A stretch of 11,481 nt of DNA from Bremia lactucae (GCF_004359215.1 NC_090614.1:2460709-2472189), one strand, 5' to 3'; positions 1-6,976 are shown, counted from the stretch's first letter. A program made the numbers and translations. Notes: a model not told the origin generated them from the letters alone.

Positions 1-6
1 GGTTTA

Positions 7-33
7 CCTTGGCTCAGAAAATACGAGCCAAGG
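7..33. repeat. 9-bp perfect inverted repeat
   Basis: CCTTGGCTC and GAGCCAAGG across 9 bases, inside the PWL...EPR protease motif. Confidence 0.75.
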
Positions 34-73
34 ATCAGCTGGCAGCATCGATCCGTAAAGATGCCTGCCACTT

Positions 74-99
74 GTTCATCAGATGGCCATCTGATGAAC
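74..99. repeat. 26-bp perfect palindrome
   Basis: GTTCATCAGATGG followed directly by its exact reverse complement, no loop. The longest perfect palindrome I see in the window. Confidence 0.9.
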
Positions 100-397
100 G
101 TCTTGGAGCGTCCACAAGCGTGTGGATGTACTACGAGTGAGTACGATGGCCTCACTTGTGGTACGGTCGTTAGTACAACTGCACAAGATCACATTGCGAT
201 TTATAATCACACTGTGGAGTCAGCTGCCGGCGGCTGTGCTAATGCACAGGCAGCGCCGAAGGTCCACCACTCAAAGCAGTCGAGTGGATTGACATGAATG
301 TACGCCTGGTGGGCGACATTCAAGGAGTATACCGGTTGCCCCAAAGGGACAACACGATGATCCTAGGTCGAGTAGAGAGTCGACCGTAGAGGACCAG

Positions 398-419
398 ACT
401 GTGATAGCGCAATCACAGT
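398..419. repeat. 8-bp perfect inverted repeat
   Basis: ACTGTGAT and ATCACAGT across 6 bases. Confidence 0.75.
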
Positions 420-477
420 AGGAATGCATTAAGGAAATAAGTCCCCACGTACTTAAGGAATAATCTCCTCAAAAATC

Positions 478-505
478 AATGCTGAAGTGGCTAGACTTCA
501 GCATT
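478..505. repeat. 10-bp perfect inverted repeat
   Basis: AATGCTGAAG and CTTCAGCATT across 8 bases. Confidence 0.85.
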
Positions 506-551
506 CCAAGAGGTTAATCACTCGGCTGCCTGTGGATGAATCCCTGAAAAA

Positions 552-576
552 AACCGAGACATTGAATGTCTCGGTT
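552..576. repeat. 11-bp perfect inverted repeat
   Basis: AACCGAGACAT and ATGTCTCGGTT across 3 bases. No T-run follows that would suggest a bacterial-type terminator, and the context is eukaryotic. Confidence 0.85.
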
Positions 577-622
577 AATGACGGATCAAGAGTTGGCGCT
601 ATACGCTTGATCTGTGTGCGCA

Positions 623-640
623 TCCGAAGTTAACTTCGGA
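623..640. repeat. 18-bp perfect palindrome
   Basis: TCCGAAGTT followed directly by AACTTCGGA. Confidence 0.85.
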
Positions 641-803
641 GATAGCTCACTTAGCAGCCGTAGAACCTAAACAGTTCTTGTAAGATCTGCATAGTGGAAG
701 AATTAAGCAGATCTGTGTACTCGTCACCGAGGACGAATACGTATCTGATATTTGGTCAGCGGTAGTTTCTGCAAAGAACGAACGGGTTCTCAGCAGCTCA
801 TCG

Positions 804-1190
804 ATGGACGAAAATGTCGTCGATGTGAAGACTCGGATCGAGAGAGATACTGCTCAATCCTGGAAGTCACTTAAAACAAATCCTTTATACGAGGATTTGA
901 CTGTATCCAGAGATGTATTTCCTGAAACAGTTCCATGCGAGTTGCCTAAGGATAAAGGCACTCGACATGAAATCGAGCTCAAACCGGGCTCGAAGTACTG
1001 TGTCATGAAGCAGTGGCCGCTGCCTCGTGAACAAGTACTTGCGATCGATAAATTCTTTATTGATCGATTAAAGCGGGCCATGTGAGGGAGTCAACCTCCC
1101 CACATAGCTCTCCGACCTTCTGTGTGCGAAAGGCCACAGGAGGGTAAGGGATAGTGCACGTATTCAATAAACTGAATGATGCAATGTCAC
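804..1190 (+). pseudogene. pol: Ty3/gypsy reverse transcriptase, N-terminal remnant
   Basis: The frame from 804 to 1085 contains the entry into a gypsy RT: a 'FPETVPCELPKDKGTRHEIE' block, then a KPGSKYCVMKQWPLP stretch, the substrate-entry region upstream of RT motif 1. A frameshift near 1075 moves the reading to the next frame, where AGHVRES, SSPTFCVRKATGG and VHVFNKLNDA continue the RT as expected, with one in-frame TAA at about 1147. RT motifs 3-5, including the catalytic YxDD, and RNase H are absent because the sequence jumps to integrase at about 1191. An ATG at 804 exists, but the real protein would have been a Gag-Pol polyprotein. Certain as gypsy RT; non-functional. Confidence 0.8.
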
Positions 1191-1345
1191 CCAGAAACGG
1201 ATCGTCAAACAGAACGCGTAAATCGCGTCCTCGAAAAGATATTTCGAGATTACGTCCATCCGTTTCGGAATTGGAGCAAATTTTAACGATGGTCGAATTC
1301 GCCATCAATAATTCGGTGCATTCATGTGAATGCACTCCCAATGTG
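1191..1345 (+). pseudogene. pol: Integrase core scrap joined to RT by internal deletion
   Basis: From 1192 one frame reads HPETDRQTERVNRVLEKIF, the integrase block around the third catalytic acidic residue (QTxxQTE), ending at a TAA. A shift then gives VEFAINNSVHS, the next conserved integrase block. The rest of RT, all RNase H and the integrase N-terminus with the first two catalytic Asp residues are missing, so about two kilobases of a normal pol must have been lost. After VHS the sequence departs from the family pattern (compare NNSVHASTGETP at 11066-11101) and becomes a perfect palindrome at 1316-1335, then abuts LTR-A. Its relation to the minus-strand integrase of this window is family-level only; the residues differ clearly. 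Confidence 0.7.
1316..1335. repeat. 9-bp perfect inverted repeat at a breakpoint
   Basis: GTGCATTCA and TGAATGCAC face each other across 2 bases. The left arm encodes the expected integrase residues SVHS; the right arm does not match the family continuation and looks like an inverted copy of the left arm. Confidence 0.7.
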
Positions 1346-1830
1346 AATGCACACAGCGGGGAAGCGGTTTAGCCAGCTTCTCTTGCGTGCAGCGAGGTAT
1401 TTGCGGTGGGCGCGTTAGCGACCTCACCCAACGCACTAAGTACTCTGGTTAAGTGTCGTCATGGGAGCGGTAATCCGGCTCTTCGTGCGCACTAACCAAC
1501 TAGGAAGTACTTTTCAAGCTGATTTATATTTAATCGTATTGATATAAATACCTGTTTTTACCAATTAAAATGTCATCTCTATAGATAATACTTAATATGT
1601 ATTGCGAGCGTATCTTTCTAGATACCTCGCGTAACGGATGACGCTAGGCGTCATTGCTCCTAATGTGAATGCACCTATGTGCATACATACACAAGGGTTG
1701 GGCACAAATGTGCGCCACACCCGAGTGCTGGGTCTTATTACTTTAATTTAGTAATTGACCATTCCCTTAAGTACACCAAGTGTACGTAACGGGGACTGTG
1801 TAACATTAGGGCAACCTTTAGCCCGTTACA
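1346..1830 (-). repeat. LTR-A copy 1 (3' LTR of the minus-strand element, end truncated)
   Basis: Aligns base for base by eye with 6645-7148, with small indels. Read on the minus strand it begins TGTAACGGGC at 1830, directly after a polypurine tract, as a 3' LTR should. The opposite end is lost: the about 40 bases seen at 6610-6650 in the other copy are missing and the LTR abuts the integrase scrap. It contains a stem-loop at 1604-1630, a TGACG..CGTCA inverted repeat at 1636-1654 and a near-terminal TGTAAC/GTTACA inverted repeat at 1799-1830. The CRE-like site intact in copy 2 is mutated here (GTGTCGTCAT at 1453-1462). Confidence 0.75.
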
Positions 1831-1844
1831 CCATCCCCCCTTTA
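1831..1844 (-). other. Polypurine tract of the minus-strand element
   Basis: On the minus strand this reads TAAAGGGGGGATGG and lies immediately before the LTR start TGTAACGGGC. A purine run at exactly this place primes plus-strand DNA synthesis in LTR elements. It fixes the orientation of LTR-A as minus. Confidence 0.7.
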
Positions 1845-2160
1845 AGAACGAATTTACATTTTTAAATTCGTCAAAGAGGAGCGAGGAACTGCGAGCAGCT
1901 TTACGCACCGCTAGTTTACTCAATCACTCTAGCGACCTGTGTTTCCATACACGGCGCCAAAGATGTCTAAAAGGTGCCACGTTGTCGGGTCGTCTGCGAT
2001 GACGCCCACTCAATCTCACACGAAGCGCACGCGCCGCGTTAAATTGCCGGCCGCGTCTAATGCCTTCGTCGGAACGCCGACAGCTACTGCTGCTGTCGCG
2101 CTAAACGGGGCTAAAGGATCCATCCCACTTTAACAGTGAGGATGTTGATCCGTCGCTCAC

Positions 2161-2182
2161 TGTCGACTACAATGAGTCGACA
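2161..2182. repeat. 7-bp inverted repeat in the antisense ORF
   Basis: TGTCGAC pairs with GTCGACA across an 8-base loop. The copy near 10228 keeps both arms and differs only in the loop. Confidence 0.6.
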
Positions 2183-2318
2183 CCGTTGCCGTCACCTCAT
2201 AGTAGTGATGCGGACAACGAGCTCATGAGGAAGGATGATGGCGCATTATTGCCCATCCAAACTTCTCTCATGGCTCCCAATATGGAGACAGCATCATTTA
2301 CGAATGCTGTCCCGTCGT

Positions 2319-2336
2319 CTGCGCTGAAAAGCGCAG
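2319..2336. repeat. CTGCGCT-GAAA-AGCGCAG hairpin
   Basis: A 7-bp stem closes a GAAA loop. In the second copy (around 10386-10403) the loop has changed while the arms stay, with one G-T wobble at the closing pair. Confidence 0.6.
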
Positions 2337-2898
2337 CGACAGGTAATGAGAGCGCTGCCCATAAAGGCGCAGCCGCTTTTCCGTTGGGTATAACCACAAC
2401 GCCTTATGCTCAGACCATAATCCATAATGGTTCTGACATAGAGGATTCGGAGCCTAAAGCTCCGCCGACGACACGTGAACGTGCTCAGTCGGTGTCACAA
2501 GCCAGTCGTTTAGAACGTGGCTATGTGACGGGTGGCATTCCAAAGATGCCCCCTCCATCTAAATGGCCTCGTTTAAACGGGCCAAGAGCGTCGCTCCTAG
2601 AGCGCGCTCGTGTAGACGCACATAATTATTATGGCGTCTTTCAATCAAGGAGGGCTCAGGGAAAATTGCTTGGGCGTATTTCCCCGATTCCGGTCGTGTT
2701 GCGTTCAAATGAAACGCCCGACCAATACGAGGCGGAATTCCTGCGCCGCATTCATCCGCATTTCGATGCGATGAAACAGCTGTCGCAGCGAATTAATTTC
2801 GCCCGTTGCGTGAGAAAGAAATCATGGGCGGTAATGTACCCCCTGTTCCTTCTTACAACGCTGCTTCTGCTAGTCGATTTTAGACTAGCGAAGAGGCC

Positions 2899-4285
2899 TC
2901 AGCTGGTGCTCCTTTCATAGGCAGCCACCAAGCCGGGCACATCAATACGTAGGGTATTGGTCGGTTCCCCAAGAGTCAAAACTTTTCGGGTATCCTTTCC
3001 ATTGGACGAGGATCTGATACCTTTGCCTCACGGAGCGGTGGGCAAGCAACCTTTCAACAAGGAAGCGTTGATTCCCACCCGCATCCATCAGTGCAGGCGG
3101 CGCCCGATAGGAGTGGCGATCTCGCCCACCTACTCGCGGCTGCCTTACCTTCGTCCGTTCAGTCACAGGCGTTGCGCTGCTGAACGACGTATTGCGGATC
3201 TCGAGGGTCAAGTCTCGCGACTGACCTCGGATATTTTTGATGTCCGAGCGAAGGTTCGTCAGGGTTATGAACGCCTGAAGACTCGCTTGGACCTTTTCGA
3301 ATGGATAATGCTGAGGGATCCACGTTACTCGCGTGATGTCCCTCGCTCTTTAAGTCCTGTTCGTGGAGGGAGGAGTCGGTCGGCTGAAAGTTTTTTTCCT
3401 TCTCCGTCCCTCCTACCCGTACAACGCTCGACTCACAGTCGGCGTCACCATCGGTCTCCTTAGACGGGTGGGGATATGTGACCTTATTTGGGTATACATA
3501 CCATTTTAGACGACCCAAGTAAAATACGGGTGCGACTTCATATACGGGGGAAGGGTGAGCCTATAATTTAGGCCTCCGACCTCTTCTACCACCGTAAAGG
3601 GCCCAATGAAACGCGGCAACAACTTCGTAGTACCTCCAGGTAGTACAGAAATTGCACTTTTAGGTAGGGTAGCAGTACTTAATAGTACTTTTTCTCCCAC
3701 TCTAAAGCATTCATTATTAAAGCGTTCATTATTGCGACCATTTCGGTCCGCATATTCTTTTTGCTTGTCCTGTGCACTTGCCATTGCGTCACGGACTTTA
3801 CGTGTGATGGCTAATCGCTTATCCACCAAGTTGAGCCTCGCTCACCCTATAAGCATCAAACTCGCCTATGATACCGCCGAGATGTCGGTCATAAGACGTA
3901 CTTTATTGACCACTGCTAAACTGGCAGGGTCACTAGGGCAAGTTTCAGTCGTTGAGATGATACCCTCATGGGTCATCGTCATATTGACGAAACTATATCC
4001 CTCTTTCGCACCGACCATAGTGAGGGGCCCTCCCTCACTAAGACTCGGGCTGCGCACAAACCAGACTGGCGTCCGAGGATGGCGCAGTCCGTTAATATAA
4101 AACGGTGTCTCACCCGTACTGGCGTGGACACTGTTATTTATAGCGAACTCCACAAAGGGCAATTGCTTGCTCCACTCTTTGGGAGTTGCTATAGTGCGTA
4201 AGACATCCGCCACGACCCGATTGGCACGTTCTGTTTGGCCATCGGTCTGGGGATGATCTGCGGTCGACATGTGGAGCTTGCTACC
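2899..4285 (-). pseudogene. pol: Ty3/gypsy integrase C-terminal half with GPY/F module and chromodomain
   Basis: Read from the gap edge downwards: MSTADHPQTDGQTERANRV (catalytic Glu block), VEFAINNSVHASTGETPFY, a variable loop, then KEYADRN, RVGEKVLL and KLLPRFIGPFTVVEEVGG (GPY/F module), NYRLTLPPYMKSHP, GRLKWYVYP after a shift, a linker, and RFLVERLLAHRS with YQILVQWKGYPKSFDSW, a clear chromodomain (3070-2969). One extra G at 2967-2970 displaces the frame; beyond it EPTN and DVPGLVAAYERSTS lead to the stop at 2899-2901. Chromodomains on such integrases target insertion to marked chromatin. Further damage: a 1-base and a 2-base loss between about 3905 and 3828 relative to the copy at 10781-11481, and a shift near 3525. 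The catalytic Asp residues are lost in the gap upstream. Confidence 0.85.
3182..3463 (+). pseudogene. Possible coiled-coil and Arg/Ser-rich tail overlapping pol antisense
   Basis: On the plus strand, opposite the integrase-chromodomain linker, an open frame reads ERRIADLEGQVSRLTSDIF and on, then an Arg/Ser-rich tail ending at TAG/TAA-flanked 3463. Hydrophobic residues fall at positions 0, 3, 7, 10, 14, 17, 21 and 28 of the run, a regular heptad over more than four turns. Upstream, frame +1 (2818-3180) carries two TAG codons that would be CAG by one transition, so this could be the C-terminus of the ORF starting at 1963. Against this, the minus strand is also open here and is bracketed by true integrase and chromodomain sequence. 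Either overlapping genes or a chance antisense frame. Confidence 0.3.
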
Positions 4286-4658
4286 NNNNNNNNNNNNNNN
4301 NNNNNNNNNNNNNNNNNNNNNNNNNNNNNNNNNNNNNNNNNNNNNNNNNNNNNNNNNNNNNNNNNNNNNNNNNNNNNNNNNNNNNNNNNNNNNNNNNNNN
4401 NNNNNNNNNNNNNNNNNNNNNNNNNNNNNNNNNNNNNNNNNNNNNNNNNNNNNNNNNNNNNNNNNNNNNNNNNNNNNNNNNNNNNNNNNNNNNNNNNNNN
4501 NNNNNNNNNNNNNNNNNNNNNNNNNNNNNNNNNNNNNNNNNNNNNNNNNNNNNNNNNNNNNNNNNNNNNNNNNNNNNNNNNNNNNNNNNNNNNNNNNNNN
4601 NNNNNNNNNNNNNNNNNNNNNNNNNNNNNNNNNNNNNNNNNNNNNNNNNNNNNNNNNN
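4286..4658. other. Assembly gap (373 N)
   Basis: Unsequenced. It begins inside minus-strand integrase and ends 66 bases before LTR-B, so the boundary between the two elements is hidden. The 66 bases at 4659-4724 show nothing I recognise. Confidence 0.95.
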
Positions 4659-4724
4659 TACAGAGATGGAATTTATGATTGGTCAAAATAGGATAACATT
4701 TACTAATACGATTGAATATAAATC

Positions 4725-5182
4725 TGTAATGGGGCACACATCGGCTCGAGAACCGTTTTTGTGGTACATCTGCTTTATGGGTAAAATATCCTTTTATCTA
4801 ATTTTTAAATAGTTACCTACTTAAATCCCAGTTATTATGGGTAACAAAGGTGGCGGCCAAAATCTATTTTAATTAGCTAGGGTAAGTTTTTTTAGATTTA
4901 AATAATTAAATCAGTTCCCCTTTTGATCTTAAAGCGTTAAGTGCCTTCCTAAGGCTTGCACATTGATCTGTAAGAGATAGAAGCCTTTTTAAGGTATATC
5001 CTCTTGGGCACTAGTTGCCACTAGGTTCTACGAACCCCCGAATCCCTTGAACTAGGATTCCTTAAATTTTAAGAGCTTGTACGACTCCCTGAGTTGTTAA
5101 ACCTATTAGTTCAATAGAACTAAGTGACTCTCTGAGTCTGAAAGTCTTCCTCTGACTTTAGGAGCGAGGCAGCTCCGCTACA
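4725..5182 (+). repeat. LTR-B copy 1 (probable 5' LTR)
   Basis: Begins TGTAATGGGG and ends CGCTACA, giving TGTA...TACA ends, about 458 bp. It aligns throughout with 8734-9220, apart from a short insertion in that copy near 8865-8895. No 5-bp duplication flanks it (AAATC before, CCTGG after), but a tRNA-primer-like site and Gag/protease sequence follow on the plus strand, so it is best read as a 5' LTR rather than a solo LTR. It contains small hairpins such as AAAGTC/GACTTT near 5142-5160, shared with copy 2 with a changed loop base. Confidence 0.75.
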
Positions 5183-5184
5183 CC

Positions 5185-5196
5185 TGGTAGCAATCG
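5185..5196 (+). other. Candidate primer-binding site
   Basis: TGGTAGCAATCG lies 2 bases after the LTR end. TGG pairs with the tRNA 3' CCA. The first 8 bases match the complement of initiator tRNA-Met ends of the ...TGCTACCA type known in animals; the host's own tRNA is not available here. Confidence 0.4.
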
Positions 5197-5242
5197 TATT
5201 TAATTTACGCCTGAGTCTTTTAAAGACTAATTTCTCACGAAA

Positions 5243-5446
5243 ATGGAAGAGGTTCCAGAATTGCCAGAAGCGCAACGCGCCGCTTATGACAAACTCAAAA
5301 CCTTATTCGGGCTAAAGCACGTGGAATTTATTATCTCCCAGAGACCAGAGGTCCTGCATGCAAGGCTTGAATCCTTCATGCACTGAGGGTTCGGGAAATG
5401 CAGGAGCGCATTAGGAGCGGGATGCCCTTCCGACGCGGATCCTGAA
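5243..5446 (+). pseudogene. gag: Gag N-terminal remnant of the LTR-B element
   Basis: ATG 5243 opens 47 codons beginning MEEVPELPEAQRAAYDKLKT and ending at TGA 5384-5386. One base out, the reading continues LRVREMQERIRSGMPF to another stop near 5446. It is amphipathic and charged, with no zinc knuckle. Its position, 60 bases after the LTR and just before protease, is that of Gag. The capsid domain and knuckle are missing, so most of Gag has been deleted between here and the protease. I recognise no family from the residues themselves. Confidence 0.45.
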
Positions 5447-5923
5447 GCTACCCCAATAATCAGAGGTATCGACCAAATGGGTAGCATAGTCCTTGAGGTC
5501 TCGAAATTTCGGAGCTTAACCCTGCTGGTCTATAGCGCTCGAGTACGAGGCTATGGCCATGTGATGGCTCTTCTTTTGGATTCGAGTGCATCACAGATTT
5601 TTTTGAAACTCGCGGCTCTAAGAAAGAGACCGGCGTTTCAGTCGCTTTGCCAGGATGGCAAGCGAGAAGAGGCGACCGTTCGTTAAGCGAACGGCGCGGT
5701 CGTGAAGTCTGAGGGGGTTCAGGTAGAACTCGCCTTCAGCTTTAATGACTTCTCTTGTAAAGAGAATTTCACAGTGCTAGGTATGGCGAGTCCGTATGAT
5801 CTCATCCTAGGCATACCATGGTTGGCAAGACACCAACCATGGATAGACTGGCGTACATGCACAGTTGCTAACACTACGCAAGACACCGAAAAGGATGTAT
5901 TCGCAAGAGGCTTATGCATTTGA
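5447..5923 (+). pseudogene. pol: Ty3/gypsy aspartic protease, damaged
   Basis: One frame runs through with a single internal TAA at 5684-5686. The active-site strand reads LLLDSSASQIFLK: the expected D-S-G has become D-S-S (codon 5585-5587), which should abolish catalysis. Downstream come NGAVVKSEGVQVEL, a beta hairpin, and YDLILGIPWLARHQPWIDW, the conserved C-terminal loop of gypsy retropepsins. Retropepsins cut the Gag-Pol polyprotein. The TAA replaces what is probably a Leu codon and falls in the loop of a perfect hairpin (5676-5694). The frame ends at TGA 5921-5923; a short Cys/Thr/Gln stretch after it may be linker. ATG 5477 lies inside the domain's lead-in and is not a biological start. 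Confidence 0.8.
5816..5842. repeat. 10-bp perfect inverted repeat in the protease PWL...PW motif
   Basis: CCATGGTTGG and CCAACCATGG pair across 7 bases. The arms encode PWL and QPW of the conserved motif. Confidence 0.8.
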
Positions 5924-6266
5924 TGTCATGTACAACACAGTTGAGGGGCGTTGACAGCATGTCAAACGTCACCAACTCCTACCCAGCTCGTAGAGAAACA
6001 GCAGATTGATAGACTATGCAAAGTCCAGACTTTCGTCATCACTGCCCTTTAAAACGTCCAGGTTTTCTTCAAAACTACTGTCAGTAAATTCATGAATGCC
6101 TGAGCTTTTCCCGGCTTTCGCGCGCTCCACCTCTGTCTTTTTAACTTTGTTAGGCGAGTTAGTATAATTGTACATTTTTTCTCAGAAGGCAGGTCGATCA
6201 TTAAGATTTGAAGCGGGTGAGTGGTTAGTGGTGATGACTGAGCCTGGGTCAGGGCAGGGACGCATG
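5924..6266. other. No recognisable gene; post-protease remnant then unassigned DNA
   Basis: The first about 120 bases may be decayed protease-RT linker (short open stretch with TPTQLVEKQQIDRLCK). After about 6060 it becomes T-rich and I see no coding signal, repeat copy or RNA gene. Confidence 0.4.
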
Positions 6267-6366
6267 NNNNNNNNNNNNNNNNNNNNNNNNNNNNNNNNNN
6301 NNNNNNNNNNNNNNNNNNNNNNNNNNNNNNNNNNNNNNNNNNNNNNNNNNNNNNNNNNNNNNNNNN
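6267..6366. other. Assembly gap of exactly 100 N
   Basis: The round length suggests a scaffold join of unknown size. Confidence 0.95.
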
Positions 6367-6609
6367 CCGGATATTTCGTTGGTTTTCCGGCCTTAGCTAC
6401 CTTTCCTACACTATCTTACGCTAAATTTCTAGATTGTTCTAACTAGCAATGTGTACTTTTTTCTCAGACCTTCCTTTAAAAATTGAGGCTGTATTTCTCA
6501 TTTTATGCACTTTCTTTTTATAAATGCGGTCCATTAACGTCATAGAGCTACCCACTAAGTTAATATTTCATAGCTTATTTTGAGTTGCAAACAGTGTAGG
6601 CGGGCACGT
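6367..6609. other. T-rich stretch with no recognisable feature
   Basis: No open frame of note and no match to other parts of the window, except a 17-base near-repeat at 6452-6468 of the sequence at 6169-6186. It could be host DNA flanking the LTR at 6610. Confidence 0.4.
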
Positions 6610-6750
6610 TGTAATGCGGCCACGCTCTACTTAAGCACACACCCTAGCACAGCGAGGAAGCGGTTTGCACCTGCTTCTCTTGCGTGCAGTGAGGTAGTTG
6701 TGGTGGGCGCGCAAGCGACCTCACCCAACACACTAAGAACTCTGGTGAAG

Positions 6751-6758
6751 TGACGTCA
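6751..6758. promoter_or_regulatory. CRE-like palindrome in LTR-A
   Basis: TGACGTCA, the consensus for CREB/ATF-type bZIP proteins, flanked as GTGACGTCAC. It is mutated in the other LTR-A copy. Function is inferred from motif identity only. Confidence 0.35.
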
Positions 6759-6934
6759 CGGGAGCGGTAATCCGTCTCCTCGTGCGCACTTACCAAGTAG
6801 GTAGTAAATTTCAGACTGATTTATATTTAATAGAATTAAATACAAATACCTATTTTTACCAATTAAAATGATATCTCTATAGATATCATTTAATATGTAT
6901 TGCGAGCGTATCTTTATAGATACCTCGCGTAACT

Positions 6935-6976
6935 GATGACGCTAGCCGTCATCATGGATGACGCTGGGCGTCATCC
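6935..6976. repeat. Tandem TGACG..CGTCA inverted repeats in LTR-A
   Basis: GATGACG/CGTCATC at 6935-6953 is followed by GGATGACG/CGTCATCC at 6956-6976. The other LTR-A copy has only one such unit (1636-1654), so the unit was duplicated or lost. Confidence 0.65.

Larger units (their letters stand above)
1..297 (+). pseudogene. pol: Ty3/gypsy protease C-terminus and linker, 5' partial
   Basis: The frame is open from base 1 to a TGA at 295-297, about 98 codons, and continues upstream of the window. Its first residues read GLPWLRKYEPRISW, the end of a gypsy-type retropepsin (the G-x-PWL-x4-P motif that follows the hydrophobic 'ILG' strand). The catalytic DSG lies outside the window. The remainder is a Cys/Ser/Thr-rich, unconserved protease-RT linker. 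The TGA is probably a mutation, because recognisable RT sequence follows on the same strand 500 bases on. The protease family differs from the one at 5447-5923, which ends PWLARHQPWIDW. Two perfect inverted repeats (7-33 and 74-99) lie inside this coding stretch. An internal ATG at 61 exists, but I do not regard it as a true start. Confidence 0.6.
298..803 (+). other. Decayed protease-RT linker of the pol relic, dense in hairpins
   Basis: No frame stays open and I recognise no domain. From position on the same strand between protease and RT relics, this should be the degraded linker of one pol gene. It is striking for consecutive perfect inverted repeats: 366-385, 398-419, 478-505, 552-576, 584-612, 623-640 and 683-714. 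Confidence 0.45.
1963..2880 (+). pseudogene. Antisense-oriented ORF of the LTR-A element, copy 1 (unknown function)
   Basis: Starts at ATG 1963, at the same place as copies at 7281 and 10027. The first frame gives a basic N-terminus with an NLS-like HTKRTRRVK and an Ala/Thr-rich stretch, ending at TAA 2131-2133. A one-base shift at 2131 lets it continue in the next frame for about 230 codons, rich in Ser, Pro and acidic residues first, then basic and helical (for example LLERARVDAHNYY). The shift occurs at the same spot in the copy at 10027. Near 2816 another shift seems to occur; the hydrophobic tail in the original frame is probably out-of-frame reading. No zinc knuckle, protease, RT or other known domain is seen. 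It lies on the strand opposite the integrase (2899-4285), between that gene's stop and the polypurine tract. It could instead be a Gag of another family inverted by rearrangement. Confidence 0.55.

Noticed and set aside
552..576. Rho-independent terminator
   Set aside because: Strong hairpin but no T-run after it, and the context is a eukaryotic retrotransposon.
1..720. CRISPR-like array because of repeated palindromes
   Set aside because: The hairpins all differ in sequence and spacing; there is no common repeat unit.
854..1341. Minus-strand open frames opposite the RT and integrase relics
   Set aside because: Antisense shadows of recognisable RT and integrase frames; no domain or composition signal of their own.
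1738..1923. Minus-strand 61-codon frame in the LTR-A leader
   Set aside because: Crosses the polypurine tract and LTR boundary; not preserved in the second LTR-A copy.
2820..2920. Hydrophobic membrane-like tail (LFLLTTLLLLV) at the end of the ORF frame
   Set aside because: It follows a probable frameshift; the neighbouring frame continues with composition like the rest of the ORF, so the segment is likely out-of-frame reading.
3150..3280. bZIP transcription factor in the coiled-coil frame
   Set aside because: The heptad is regular, but the preceding residues lack the conserved bZIP basic-region pattern. I only claim a possible coiled coil.
3606..4201. Plus-strand open frames opposite the integrase
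   Set aside because: Exact complement of conserved integrase blocks; shadow frames. The same applies to minus-strand frames at 10919-11301.
4189..4737. Open frames spanning the N-gaps (also at 6168-6446 and 7235-7946)
   Set aside because: They are open only because N codons are unread; no coding evidence except the short integrase and ORF pieces already listed.
5284..5919. Minus-strand frames opposite the Gag start and protease (5284-5487, 5719-5919)
   Set aside because: Shadows of the plus-strand protease region with no motif.
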